64,000 nucleotides of DNA from Yamagishiella unicocca (GCA_003116995.1 BDSL01000014.1:1178001-1242000), one strand, 5' to 3'. Shown: positions 21,736 to 31,927, counted from the stretch's first letter. Notes: generated from the letters alone by a model not told the origin. Translations and numbers: made by a program.

Positions 21736-23784
21736 CGACAGCAACCGCGCGTTTTGTGTTTCGCGGGTGTTTAGCTGTAGTAGTGTTCCTTTGGTTTCGC
21801 TCCCGAGCTTCGTCCGTGAGCAGTTGGAGCGTCCACCCATTGGACCGAGTGTGCACTCCTAGCCTAGCGACCAGGTGAGAGGCGCTCGGGCCCCGTGGGG
21901 GCCCCTGCCTCCAAGAGTGGGGGGCACTAGGCACATCGACCACTGACACCAGCCACATGGGGGTAACCAGTGCCTTTTACACCACCAAGAACAGTGCGTC
22001 CACGGCTGGCAAGCAAGGTCAATATGGGGTACCCCCCTGTGTGTGTGTGTGTGTGTGTGTAAAGACCCGGTTACACGACGGGGGGAGGGTTGTCCCCCGA
22101 CGGGTGGGGTGGGTGGGTAATGAGAGGAAAACCCGTGGGTCGGCACGGAATAGGAAGGGGGCGAAGGAACCAAGAGGCGCATGTGGTTAGCCCCACTGCT
22201 GGTGAGGTGTGACGCGACGTATAGCTTCCCGCTGAGGAGTGCCAGGACGTTGGATATTGCATAACAATGACTCCTTCCTTCTGGTGTCTCCTGCAGTGTG
22301 TTTTGCAATGTGCCCGACGGCTCCCGGGGCCTGGAGCCCACAGTAACAGTTACTGCTGCAATAATTTCATGTATGTGCTGCACACCGGTGCACCCCCACT
22401 GATTCAGCAATCTGCCAGGTGTCCCCCGCATAAGCCCAGTTGTTCTGTGACGTACGGATGCGATCGCAATCAATGCGAGAGGCGCCTCGTTCAGTGTCAG
22501 GCGATGCGCCCGATGGCTCTCCCTTTTGGTCTGGGCCTCACTGCAACAGTTACTACAAAAGGCAAACCGGACGAGCGCGCGGGGAAAGACACGCCTTGAA
22601 AAGTACACGGCTACACGGACTACGGCCAGCTTTAGCCTGCTCTCATGGTCGGAGGTCAAACGCATGACGTGGCTGCATCGCTGTCAGCCCCAGGCAGCAT
22701 GGTCCGCCGCGCCCTGTCTAGGTGGGCCTCGCGGCCTATGCCCACCGATACGACCTCACCGCACCAAGCGCAAGCACCCACATCGCATATCGACAAAGCC
22801 GCACCGCACCAGCCCAGCAGTAGCTCAGGAGCCACACCAGCAGTAGCTCAGGAGCCACACCAGCAGTAGCTCAGGAGCCACACCAGCAGTAGCTCAGGAG
22901 CCACACCAGCAGTAGCTCAGGAGCCACACCAGCAGTAGCTCAGGAGCCACACCAGCAGTAGCTCAGGAGCCACACCAGCAGTAGCTCAGGAGCCACACCA
23001 GCAGTAGCCCAGGAGCCGCACCTGATGCTGAATGACCTGTCACTGGATGGGTGACAGCGGTCCGCGGCCAGCTGACCCCCTCTCCCCCCAACACACCACC
23101 ACCACCACCCCCATCCCCACCACGTAGCAACATACCCTGACCAGATAATCCTGCACCCGCACCCCCACCAGGCTCATCAGCTACTGCACCCTACGCGCAG
23201 CAACCCCGTTTAGGCGACCCACTTGTTGCGCCTGTCACCCAACCCCAGCCACCGCCACATCCCCACTGCGGAACCCACCAGCCAACAAGCGGAGGAGGCG
23301 CGCGCGCGTGGGTGGCTGCAAGCGTGTGCTGCAGCTGCCATTCAACGCGTTGCAGGTGCGACAATGCCTGCCAGTACCACCACCACCAAATCTCCCCCCC
23401 AGCAGTTGCCTCCCTGTTCCCCCCCACAAACCACCACTCCCACTACATCGCTTTGCCTATCTGCACACACATAGTGTAATCCTCTCGTCAATGGCGGGAC
23501 ACGACCCCGTCCTCCCTCCCCAGGCGTCCGCATGCATGGGACCCCAGACCGCAAAGCATGGAACCCCAATCCGGGTCAGATTGTATGGCGTCGTCTGGAC
23601 TCAGGTGAGAACGGTGTACGACAGTGATAGGTTTTGAATGACAGCGATGATTACGGCTGGAGGGCCGACGCTAACGCCGACTGGCAGCATTGCAGCCCAG
23701 GGGGTGAGGAAGTGTGGCAGTCCACCACAGCCAACACAGGGCCCCCAGGGTCCCCAGCAGCAGAAGGTCATGTGGTCCGGCCCC
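21736..23784. other. Intergenic with repeats, no gene
   Basis: It contains a (TG)n run (22041-22060), family C and A repeat copies (22060-22150), two copies of the 'gcgatgcgcccgatgg' block (22310-22565) and the 23-bp array. At 23640-23780 is the block shared with 18890-19050 that marks the 3' flank of ankyrin-family copies. No coding exon was recognised. Confidence 0.5.
22808..23017. repeat. 23-bp tandem repeat
   Basis: About nine nearly perfect copies of a unit containing CAGTAGCTCAGGAGCCACAC. Confidence 0.95.
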
Positions 23785-23934
23785 GAGTCTCGTTATACTC
23801 CGCCGATCACCATACATCCTGTTTCACCATCATTGAGTCTCGTTATGCTCCGCCGATCACCACACATCCTGTTTCACCATCATTGAGTCTCGTTATGCTC
23901 CGCCAATCACCATACATCCTGTTTCACCATCGTT
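23785..23934. repeat. 50-bp tandem triplication
   Basis: Three copies of a 50-bp unit that starts GAGTCTCGTTATRCTCCGCC and ends TTTCACCATC(A/G)TT. A single diverged unit is at about 19105-19155 in the decayed ankyrin copy, so the triplication is specific to this copy. Confidence 0.9.
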
Positions 23935-24005
23935 GCCCTACCTAACAGGCCGTGACAGCCCCTTTGCCAACAGCCTCACCGGCACTGAATCGTGATCTTC
24001 CTTAC

Positions 24006-26505
24006 TCATGATACCCCAGTCAGCTGCCTCCACCGCCTTAAACCAGTCCAAGGGCAGCCTGCCTCCACCAGCCACTTCAGCACGGCCACGGGAGTGTCTT
24101 TGTTCATGTAGGTCGTGAAGGTCTGTCTGGTGACGGGACCCCAGGGGCAGCCCAGCCGCTGTAGGCAGCGCAGTGTGGCGAGATCGGCCTTGCTGGCAGC
24201 GACATAGTAGGGTCCCCCATTTGTCTAGGGGGAGAGGGGAGCGCAGGGGGGTGGGGTGGGGTCGGGTTGTGGTGGGGTGGGGTGGGGAACCGCTTACGCG
24301 ACATGGGGTGGGGTGGGGCCGCAACCAATCAAGTGAAAGAACCCGTCCATACATGGTACGGTTGGCGCAAGGCCCAACTCAGATCCTCGCATGCGGGGGC
24401 CTGGACCCAAACCAGCCTCGTTCCTTTCAAGGCTTCCCTCGTCCCACTATCACAGCTCCCACCCTTAGTCGTTGCGTTCTGGTATGTGGGCATCGGGACC
24501 TGCGTCTAGGCTTTCACTTTCTCCGGTCCCCCATGGCGGCGCGGCGCGGCTCGGGCCTCCTGCCACGGACGCCGGCGGACCCCATCTGTTAATTTCCATC
24601 TTCCTCACGTCGTCCGCAACACTATGGTCGGTATTCGGGCGGGTCGGGACCGTGCCGCGCTGTCTGCTCTTCCATCGCTCGCCGCCTCCCCCAGGTCTCC
24701 AGCTATCGCCCAAAACCAACCGGTTCCGCGAAACGTTTCCTTGCATCGCGCGGGGTCCTCGCTTCCTTTCGTGTAGCCGCACCCGATTTAGCCACCGAAG
24801 GTCGACATACGACCACCGTCTTTCCTATCCTCAACCCAGTTCTCCAACATGCATCTCGAAACGTCTATCCTAACCGGTTTTTTCTCGCATCCACGGGTCC
24901 TCCTCGAAACCCCTAGTACGGCACACGGCCCAGGCCACTGCACTCCACCCCTCCACTGCACCCCACCATCTATCACCCCAACCCGGAAGGCCAGTACCCG
25001 TACCACCGCACCGGCCCCACCAGCCCCGCACATCAGCCACTCCTACCCACCGGCATGGGGCAGCCATGCTCCAGCAGCCACTCCAGCGCCGCCTCGCAGC
25101 CACTCTCCGCGGCTAAGGCAATGGTGTTGTCGGCCCAGCGGTAGCCGCGTTGGTGCAGCCATTTCAGCGACTCCAGGTTCCCTGCACGTGCAGCCGCCTC
25201 CGCCATCACCTCTTCCATGATAATCTTTTCGCCGGCACTCTTCACCAGCCAGTCTTCGCCGGCACTCTTCACCAGCCAGTCCAGCACCGACAGGTGCCCC
25301 TCAGCTGCTGCGGACTCGGCCACATGATGCCGACTCATGCTGCCTTCTCGGGCGTGTATGGCTTGCAGCATATCCAGGTAGCCATGCTCAGCGGCCACCC
25401 TTTCCATGGTATATTTAAGCCACCCTTCCAACTTGATCCCCGCATCAAAGAGGTGCAGGGCGGCTGGGTTGTTGGTCAGCATCGCATTTAAGACCGCCTC
25501 CCTGTCTTCCGGGTAGCCCCGCTGCCGCAGCCACGTTAGGCGGTCCAGCCCATCCGGGCACGCAGCGGCCATAAGGCAGACCTCTGTGGAGGTGCGAGGG
25601 TCATGAGGCAGCTCCAGCCACTCCACCTTGGCCTGCCAGTCGGGTGTGGGGCTGCGGGCAGCGGCCAGAAGGACTTCCTGCCGCCAAAATGCATCGCCAA
25701 ATGCATCGTCTGGGATCCACTCGCGGCACAGCAGCTGCAGCTCCGCCAGGTTGCAGCCCTCGGCCGCTGCTGCCAGTAGTAAGACCGCGTGCACACGGCC
25801 CTCATCCTCGTCCGGGCGACGCTCCAGCAGCCACTTCATCAGGCCCACGTGGCCGCCTCGAGCAGCGGCATACACCATACGCTGGTTCCAGGGGCAGACG
25901 CTGTCCAGGAACCACTCGCACACCGCCTGGTGCCCACCCTTGGCGGCTGCTTCTGCCGCTAGGCACTTAGGAGTGGTATCTTCATCGTCGTCGTCGTCAT
26001 AGTCGTGATCGTCGTCATCGTCGTCATCGTCGTCGTCGTCATCGTCGTCGTCGTCGACGTAGAGGACACAAGGAACGCCCTGCGCCAGGAGCCACTGGCA
26101 CGACTCCAGCTGCCCCGCGTTGGCGGCGCCCACAAGCACCTCCTTGATGTCGTCGTCAGTCAGGACTAAGCCAGCGCTCCGCACAGCCACCTCCAGGTTG
26201 GCCAGGATGCCAGTGGAAGCTGTCAGGCACAACAGCTGGAACCGCTGTTTGCGCGTCAAGGATCTCATGGAGCCAGGAGGGCCCCAGCGATGCAGAAACG
26301 CTTCTGGCGGCGAAGGCTGCGACAGGCGGGCAGACTTAATCGGCGAATACTTCGCAGCCGCCTTGTTAATTAGACGGAAGGTAAAGGCGACATCGTTCGG
26401 GCCCAGGAATTTACATATGTGCTCCACGATTCCCGAGGCTAATAATTGTTCTCCTTTCGACGGTCCAGTTCCTGCCGCATGGTGTTGCGGCTGCGTTGGG
26501 TCCAT
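24006..26505 (-). CDS. F-box-like/ankyrin-repeat protein, apparent C-terminal frameshift
   Basis: Exon 1 runs from ATG 26505 to 25050 (donor GTGGGT). Exon 2 runs from 24224 (acceptor TAG) to a stop at 24006. The protein begins with a motif like an F-box (IVEHICKFLGPNDVAFTFRL). It continues with a conserved linker and then many degenerate ankyrin repeats, for example GHLESC-type helices, GGHVGLMKWLLERR, AAEGHLSVLDWLV, AARAGNLESLKWL and ESGCEAALEWLLEHGCP. F-box/ankyrin proteins usually act as substrate receptors of SCF ubiquitin ligases; here that is inference. Between two repeats sits an almost pure Asp tract (about 25980-26060, GAC/GAT codons). In exon 2 the family block EAGCP-x-DW is broken: one base seems missing at about 24054, so the frame ends WTGLRRWRQLTGVS. 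The expected continuation (LDWFKAVEAADWG...) lies in the next frame to 23938. Confidence 0.75.
24837..24910 (-). repeat. Dispersed short repeat, family B copy
   Basis: An inverted copy of the element at 708-787, with the 'tctccaacatgcatctcgaa' and 'ccacgggtcctcctcgaaac' ends. It is in the intron of the ankyrin gene. Confidence 0.8.
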
Positions 26506-26658
26506 TGGTAGCGGCAAATGTCAGCAGGGAGAAACCCTGCGTGCAGGAGTCACTATTTGCGTGCAGGTACCCGTCCTTACGGTGTCAATGCAATTCATCC
26601 AGTGTTGTATTCGGCCGAACCGAGCGTAGGCTGATGGGAGTATGGGACGACTGTAAGG

Positions 26659-26669
26659 TGCGTCGTAAG
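26659..26669. repeat. Target-site duplication, 3' side of the LINE
   Basis: TGCGTCGTAAG, identical to 31928-31938, directly abuts the 3' tail of the retrotransposon. Confidence 0.8.
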
Positions 26670-26690
26670 ATTACGATTACGATTACGATT
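26670..26690 (-). repeat. Hexanucleotide 3' tail of the LINE
   Basis: On the plus strand ATTACG is repeated three times and followed by ATT; on the element strand this is a (CGTAAT)n tail. Simple-repeat tails are typical for some non-LTR elements that do not use poly(A). Confidence 0.75.
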
Positions 26691-26789
26691 TATTACATGT
26701 CGTACTGGCTCGCGCCAGTAGCATGCGTCCCCCCATAACGGACATCCGTCAAAGGGCGCACTTCAAGAACTAATACTAGAAAATCGGGA

Positions 26790-29700
26790 TTATTCCCTTA
26801 ATGACTCTGTCCGCGCCCTCTGTATCTGAGCCAAAAGGTTGCCTAGTTTCACCTGATCCCACGTAGTCATCACCACTTGCATATCCTGTCCAGTAGGGAA
26901 ATCTACAGCTCGTCTGAGGGGCTCATACACGGGACACTCCATAAGAACATGAAACTCGTCTTCTACCATATCCCCGCGGCACACTCGGCACGTTCTCTCA
27001 ACACGTGGCTTACGCGGCCGACGTGCAAAACGACTTACGTCGAGATCCCAACAGCCGAGACGAAAACGCATCAGCGCCGTGTGATGCTTCCGAGGCATAC
27101 ACGCGCGAAGGTGATCGAGCTTCTTTGTATGCGCGTCGGGGGCATATGCAACGCCCATCCAATTCGAGTAGCGACACATTGTTACGCCCGGCTTCCCGCG
27201 ATCACTGTCTCCTGCTGCAAATTCGGGAAAAACCCGCGGATCCATAACAATATCACTCGAGTTCCAATCGAGCAGCAAACGCCGCCTGAACTCCTCTAGC
27301 ACCTTGTCAAACGGGATTTCCAACGCGGCTATTGCCTTGGCTTTGTCCACATTACTCAACGTTGCGCTCACATGTTGGCGATAGTCGTACCCAAGTGCTC
27401 CAAGAATCCGCAGCACCTTACCAGCCCAGAAATATTCATGCTCGCTTGACGAGCGATCCGATTCCAACCATGCAAAAATATCCTCCTCTAAGACTGCCTG
27501 TGCGAGCGTCGAGGGCTGCTTACTCAGGCGCTTCCAAAAACCAAACACTTGCTGTGCCCAAAAGTGATGCAAAGGCAGTTGAGAGGACTCTGCGAAGAGT
27601 TGCCTGTTCGGAGGCAAACTAGCGCCAACTACCCTGCGCAAAAAGATCTTCTGTACCTCGACCATTGGATCCGCCAGAGCTCTTTCAAATACACCTGCCG
27701 CACGACCTGTGCTTCGAACCCATTTTCCCCATCTGCCAAGCAGCGCCGCATTCTCCCCCGTCGCTCCTGACCCTCCCCGCTGGTTCCATCTTTGCCACTC
27801 CCTAACCCGCTGTCTACCCTTAGTTCCTAAAACTTCCCAAATAGCGTCTGGTCCCCATACCTCCGCTCCGTACGATAATAAAGGCCTTATTTGGGCGTCA
27901 AAACAGCGTAGCATAAGATCGGGTGCCCATACGCGATTTAATTCTAACTTACGCATTAAAGCAAAAACTCCCCTGCGACCCACATCGCATAGCTCCATTC
28001 GGCACGAGTCGAACGAAAAACCTGATCCATATCGCAGTCCAAGATATCTTGCGCGCTCTTTGACTGGCACCGTCTGGCCCGCATAACGCAACCCTGCTGC
28101 ATCACTCAAAAGTGCGTCGTAGGACGTTTGCCTACCGGCGAATACCATCAACTCGCATTTACCCACATTCAAATTCATTCCAAATGCATCACAGAATTCC
28201 GCTAACCTATCCAACAGGAATTGCATCCGTTCCCGATTCATAGTCATGAGCGTAAGGTCATCCGCGTACAGCAGCTCCGGGACCCCTTTTCCATGCGCGG
28301 TGGGGACGCATCCCCGAGGTTGCCTTTGCTCGTGCTCATCTACGTAATCCGCAAATGATTCGATAAACAACCCGAACAGGACTGGGCTTAGCGGGCATCC
28401 CTGCTTTACCCCCTGCACTGATTCAAACCGCTCACCTCTCTTCCCGTTGACTTTCACGCGCAATTGCACCTTATCATAACAACGCCTAATAGCAGACAGC
28501 ATTTGCCCAGAAAGACCCCGTTCCCTTAGCCGAGCCCACAACAAATTTCGGTCCACACGATCAAAAGCCTTCTCGAAATCGATCTGGCAGACTAAAAGCC
28601 CGTGTTGCCCCGGCCTAGCGTAACGAGCTATAAAATGACGAAGCGCGAAAAGATGATGTTGTGTGCCCAAACCCCGACGAAAACCCGCTTGACACCAGTG
28701 TCGGACCGGTCTTGCTGCAAATTCAGATTCGGCGAATTTTGAAAGACGCCGTTCCAGAACTGAAGCGTAACATTTGGCAAGCACTCCGCCCACCGCGATC
28801 CCTCTGTAATTACTGCACTCTAACATGTCCTTCCCATTCCCCTTATACACCGGGACTAGATCCGACACAGTAAACTGTGCAGGGTAATCACCCGTAGCGC
28901 GAATATGCTCCATTAGCACCGTCACAACCGGGACAAGCCTGTTAATTTCTGGGCTCCGATCCTCGCTGCCACTGCGAAGCTTCCGAGCGTATCGGTAGCA
29001 CTCGCCGCACACTTTCTCGGGACCGCTCGACTTGCCATTCGGTAGCTTCTCCAAAACCACTGCAACTTCCGCCGCCGTAATTGGCGTGTTGAGCGCCTCA
29101 TCTGCCGCTCGCCTCCTGAGTTCTGCTTCCTCCTCCCCTAAGGCACGCCACCAAGGTAACGTGTGCCTATCTACTCTATTAACAAAGCCCAGTATATCCG
29201 TTGCACGCTCATAATCTGGCGGGCGCTGCCTTTCATTGAGCAGCGCCTGGAAATGACTTCGCCACGCGTCTGCATCAGTAATAGGGCACGACTCCGATGA
29301 CCCGTCCGAAAGCTTGCGCCATAGCGCCTTAGGGTCTCCGCGACAGTTGTTAATGAATGCGCGCCATTCCTCGTGCTCAAAAGCCGCCATTGCGCGCCTG
29401 CGTGCTCTATTGAACTCCTGCCTCGCGACCCTGTATGCTTGCCACACCCCCGAACACCTGCCTTGACCTTTTGCATCCGTTAGCTTAGAACTCATAGCAG
29501 CATGCTTTTGCGCACATTCCGCATTCCACCAAGGCGCGTGATTCGATCGCGGTTGCCGCGACTCACGCCCCACCCCAAAAGCCTGCTTCATAGCTCCGTA
29601 CAGAATCTCGCCTATACGATCTACCGCACATGTGCTAGAAACAGAGCCATTATCCAACCCTTGCGTAACCTCCTGTAGATTTGCCATTACTGCACTGTCG

Positions 29701-30746
29701 TCTGCAGTGAAATAGGTTGCATACTTCCTCCACTGGCTAACGTTGAAACCCAGACGCTTACGAGGACGACGTGGAGGTAATTCCCCGTCCGGCCGTTGCA
29801 GCCGCACGCCCAGTTGTAGACTAACCGGTCCGTGGTCACTGAACGTACGCCCGCCCGTACCACGCGTACGTAGCCTATTATGCAGATTATCAAACACAAA
29901 TAAAGCCTGACACTTAGAAAACAGACTAGGACTAGTTAGAAATAGGTCCACCGTACTGCCACCTTGCGGGCCCAAGAACGTAAGAGCCCCGCGTTCATCA
30001 CCTCTAACCCTCCCATTTACTACACACAGGCCTTCTGAGCGGCATACGTTCCCCAGCTCAATGCCCGCGTGGTTGGTGCGCGCGTCGACACAATTCCGAA
30101 AACGTGGAACAGCATCAATGCTGTCGTCATAGCCAAAGGGAGCCCCTAATTGCTCTGCTAAACCTGCTACTGTGATGTCGGGCAGGTCTGGAATCCCGCT
30201 CTGTCCCCCAGACATACGTGCGTTGAAATCACCGGCAAGGAGCACTAGGTCGTCGTCACGTCGCAGTGCGCCTAATCTCGCTTGAAGAGCAGCAAAGGCA
30301 TCTAGGGCTGCTTCGGCGTTCGTGGCTGCTGGTCGTCCTTCCCTATGGTAGGACGAGTCTTCGGGCGCGATATAGCACGCACCGATCAGCAAACTACGGC
30401 CGCCTGCGTCCGCCCAATCGGAGCGCAGCCGCAGCCACACAGACTCGCAGCCCCGAGGCTCCGCTACATACAGTAACGGCTCCAAGGCGTCTGCGATTCT
30501 ATCGTGGACGTACACGGCTACACCTCCCGCCCTCCTGCCCCCCATTCTAGGCCTGTCCACGCAAAAATTCTTATAACCCGGTAGCTGTTGACCTGCTGTC
30601 GGGTGCGCTTCTGTGCCGTGTGTTTCAACACAAATGATGATATCATGCATAGAAAGTAAATGCCATATTAGTTCGTCTTCCTGCAGCTTGCCTTCCTCTA
30701 GATGGCGCACGTTCCACAAAATGATACGCAGGTTACTATCCGTCAT
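26790..30746 (-). CDS. LINE ORF2: APE endonuclease and reverse transcriptase
   Basis: An uninterrupted frame of 1318 codons. The N-terminal third is an APE-type endonuclease that nicks target DNA: ILWNVRHLEE, the catalytic-Glu context CVETHG, LLAGDFNARM and the final FSDHGPVSL. The middle is reverse transcriptase: SNYRGIAVGGVLAKCY, CQAGFRRGLGTQHHL, FEKAFDRVDRNLLW with the first catalytic Asp, QGVKQGCPLSP, and LLYADDLTLM with the catalytic YADD at about residue 825. The C-terminus has a Cys-His cluster (CRVCRG then HVLMECPVY), which fits a nucleic-acid-binding knuckle. All catalytic residues that I can check are present. The start ATG overlaps the ORF1 stop by one base (TAATG), so translation probably depends on termination-reinitiation after ORF1. 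Confidence 0.95.
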   Translation of the reverse strand: MTDSNLRIILWNVRHLEEGKLQEDELIWHLLSMHDIIICVETHGTEAHPTAGQQLPGYKNFCVDRPRMGGRRAGGVAVYVHDRIADALEPLLYVAEPRGCESVWLRLRSDWADAGGRSLLIGACYIAPEDSSYHREGRPAATNAEAALDAFAALQARLGALRRDDDLVLLAGDFNARMSGGQSGIPDLPDITVAGLAEQLGAPFGYDDSIDAVPRFRNCVDARTNHAGIELGNVCRSEGLCVVNGRVRGDERGALTFLGPQGGSTVDLFLTSPSLFSKCQALFVFDNLHNRLRTRGTGGRTFSDHGPVSLQLGVRLQRPDGELPPRRPRKRLGFNVSQWRKYATYFTADDSAVMANLQEVTQGLDNGSVSSTCAVDRIGEILYGAMKQAFGVGRESRQPRSNHAPWWNAECAQKHAAMSSKLTDAKGQGRCSGVWQAYRVARQEFNRARRRAMAAFEHEEWRAFINNCRGDPKALWRKLSDGSSESCPITDADAWRSHFQALLNERQRPPDYERATDILGFVNRVDRHTLPWWRALGEEEAELRRRAADEALNTPITAAEVAVVLEKLPNGKSSGPEKVCGECYRYARKLRSGSEDRSPEINRLVPVVTVLMEHIRATGDYPAQFTVSDLVPVYKGNGKDMLECSNYRGIAVGGVLAKCYASVLERRLSKFAESEFAARPVRHWCQAGFRRGLGTQHHLFALRHFIARYARPGQHGLLVCQIDFEKAFDRVDRNLLWARLRERGLSGQMLSAIRRCYDKVQLRVKVNGKRGERFESVQGVKQGCPLSPVLFGLFIESFADYVDEHEQRQPRGCVPTAHGKGVPELLYADDLTLMTMNRERMQFLLDRLAEFCDAFGMNLNVGKCELMVFAGRQTSYDALLSDAAGLRYAGQTVPVKERARYLGLRYGSGFSFDSCRMELCDVGRRGVFALMRKLELNRVWAPDLMLRCFDAQIRPLLSYGAEVWGPDAIWEVLGTKGRQRVREWQRWNQRGGSGATGENAALLGRWGKWVRSTGRAAGVFERALADPMVEVQKIFLRRVVGASLPPNRQLFAESSQLPLHHFWAQQVFGFWKRLSKQPSTLAQAVLEEDIFAWLESDRSSSEHEYFWAGKVLRILGALGYDYRQHVSATLSNVDKAKAIAALEIPFDKVLEEFRRRLLLDWNSSDIVMDPRVFPEFAAGDSDRGKPGVTMCRYSNWMGVAYAPDAHTKKLDHLRACMPRKHHTALMRFRLGCWDLDVSRFARRPRKPRVERTCRVCRGDMVEDEFHVLMECPVYEPLRRAVDFPTGQDMQVVMTTWDQVKLGNLLAQIQRARTESLRE

Positions 30747-31897
30747 TAGATTCGTGCGTCGCCGTTACGCGCACCTCCCAGGTCTCCATTCCTCCCGGGT
30801 CCCTCACCGGACCCCGCCATACTGCGCCATGCTCCGCCTCCCCTCACTCCTCGTCCGCCCGTCTCTGGTGGTGCCTCCGGGCAGCGCTTCACGTCCTCTT
30901 CTGTGTACTGCCTGGGGACACGTGACCCCGGAGGCAGTACGAAGATCTGGGCGCCGTTGCGCCACTTCGGCCGCATGCCGCCGTCCAGCAACCTCTTGTA
31001 GTCGTACGATGCTGCACGTCGGGCGGCGCGACCCGCGGGGGTGAGGTTGTCGGCAACCACCCACTGGAACGTCTGCCGGATGAACACAGCGCAGCTGATA
31101 AAGGCTGCCCTTGCAGCCTGAACATCCTCTGCCTCACCCGTGAACCGCACTATTATGCGGCGCACCGGTGTGAACTGCTCCCTTGTGGCCGCCCCGGCGC
31201 CATCAGCCGGAGCTGCGGTGCCGGTGACCTGCCGTGCTTCTCCACCTGGAGTTACCGCCGCTGCTGCTCCCGCCTGCTCGTCCATCTCCATTGCCGTGTC
31301 GGCCTTGTCGTCTCCGCTGCTGGCGCCGACCGCCTTCCTGAAGGCGCTCATCCCCGACGGCACCTCTTCCGCCTTGATGCCTACGCTACGGATCTGTACA
31401 TACTCCATGACCCCCTCCAGCTTTTGCTGAATTTCTGGCAGCGCGATATTGCGCCCAATGTTGCTTAGGATCAAAGATCCCGACTCCGTGAGAGGTACTG
31501 TCCGCCCCACCTCGTATGCCTGCGTGGCTCGCCTGGGGTGCTGCTGTGCTGCGGCCGGACCCTCTTGCTGTAGCCCTGACCAGGCCCTCTGCAGCTTCTG
31601 AATCGCTGAGGTAAGGTCCTGTACCATCGTGTACAGGTTGTTGACCTTCACCACGAGCGCCTCTTGGCCATCGGTGGGTTCGCCGACCGACCTGCTGAGC
31701 CGTTGGTGAACGGCATGGATCTCCGCGTCCAGCCGCTGGCTCTCCCTCTTTAAGCTGTCGCTAAACTTCTCCAGCCGTTCGTCAAACATACGGCTGAGGC
31801 TTGCGAATTGCGCCGAGAAGGTCGACGACATATCCGCAAGTTTCGCCGAGAAGGTCGATGACATGTCCGCCTTCAGAGTGTCTATAGCCTCCTCCAT
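30746..31897 (-). CDS. LINE ORF1 protein
   Basis: A 383-residue ORF starting at ATG 31897. Near the N-terminus there is a short tandem repeat (DMSSTFSAKLA and DMSSTFSAQFA). Next comes a heptad-rich predicted coiled coil (about residues 30-105). The central/C-terminal part contains IIVRFTGEAEDVQAARAAF and a basic segment (RRAASYDYKRLLDGG), compatible with an L1-type RNA-binding ORF1p that forms trimers. No CCHC knuckle is visible. The tail is Gly/Arg-rich. The stop codon TAA (30748-30746) shares its last A with the ORF2 start. Function by family: RNA binding and RNP assembly; the assignment of the middle domain is inference. Confidence 0.8.
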   Translation of the reverse strand: MEEAIDTLKADMSSTFSAKLADMSSTFSAQFASLSRMFDERLEKFSDSLKRESQRLDAEIHAVHQRLSRSVGEPTDGQEALVVKVNNLYTMVQDLTSAIQKLQRAWSGLQQEGPAAAQQHPRRATQAYEVGRTVPLTESGSLILSNIGRNIALPEIQQKLEGVMEYVQIRSVGIKAEEVPSGMSAFRKAVGASSGDDKADTAMEMDEQAGAAAAVTPGGEARQVTGTAAPADGAGAATREQFTPVRRIIVRFTGEAEDVQAARAAFISCAVFIRQTFQWVVADNLTPAGRAARRAASYDYKRLLDGGMRPKWRNGAQIFVLPPGSRVPRQYTEEDVKRCPEAPPETGGRGVRGGGAWRSMAGSGEGPGRNGDLGGARNGDARI

Positions 31898-31927
31898 GGT
31901 ACCAGAACCAGAAATAGAATCATCATA

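Larger units (their letters stand above)
26670..31927 (-). mobile_element. Complete-looking non-LTR retrotransposon (LINE) with two ORFs
   Basis: The element is bounded by an 11-bp direct repeat (26659-26669 and 31928-31938). On the minus strand it has a leader of only about 30 nt, ORF1 (383 aa), ORF2 (1318 aa, APE endonuclease plus reverse transcriptase) and a short 3' region of about 120 nt. That region ends in about three CGTAAT hexamers in place of a poly(A) tail. Both ORFs are uninterrupted and the duplication is perfect, so the insertion is probably recent and the copy may still be competent. The base composition is less GC-rich than the host genes. Domain order (EN then RT, no visible RNase H, C-terminal zinc-knuckle-like motif) is of the L1-like general type; the exact clade cannot be settled by eye. 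Confidence 0.9.
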
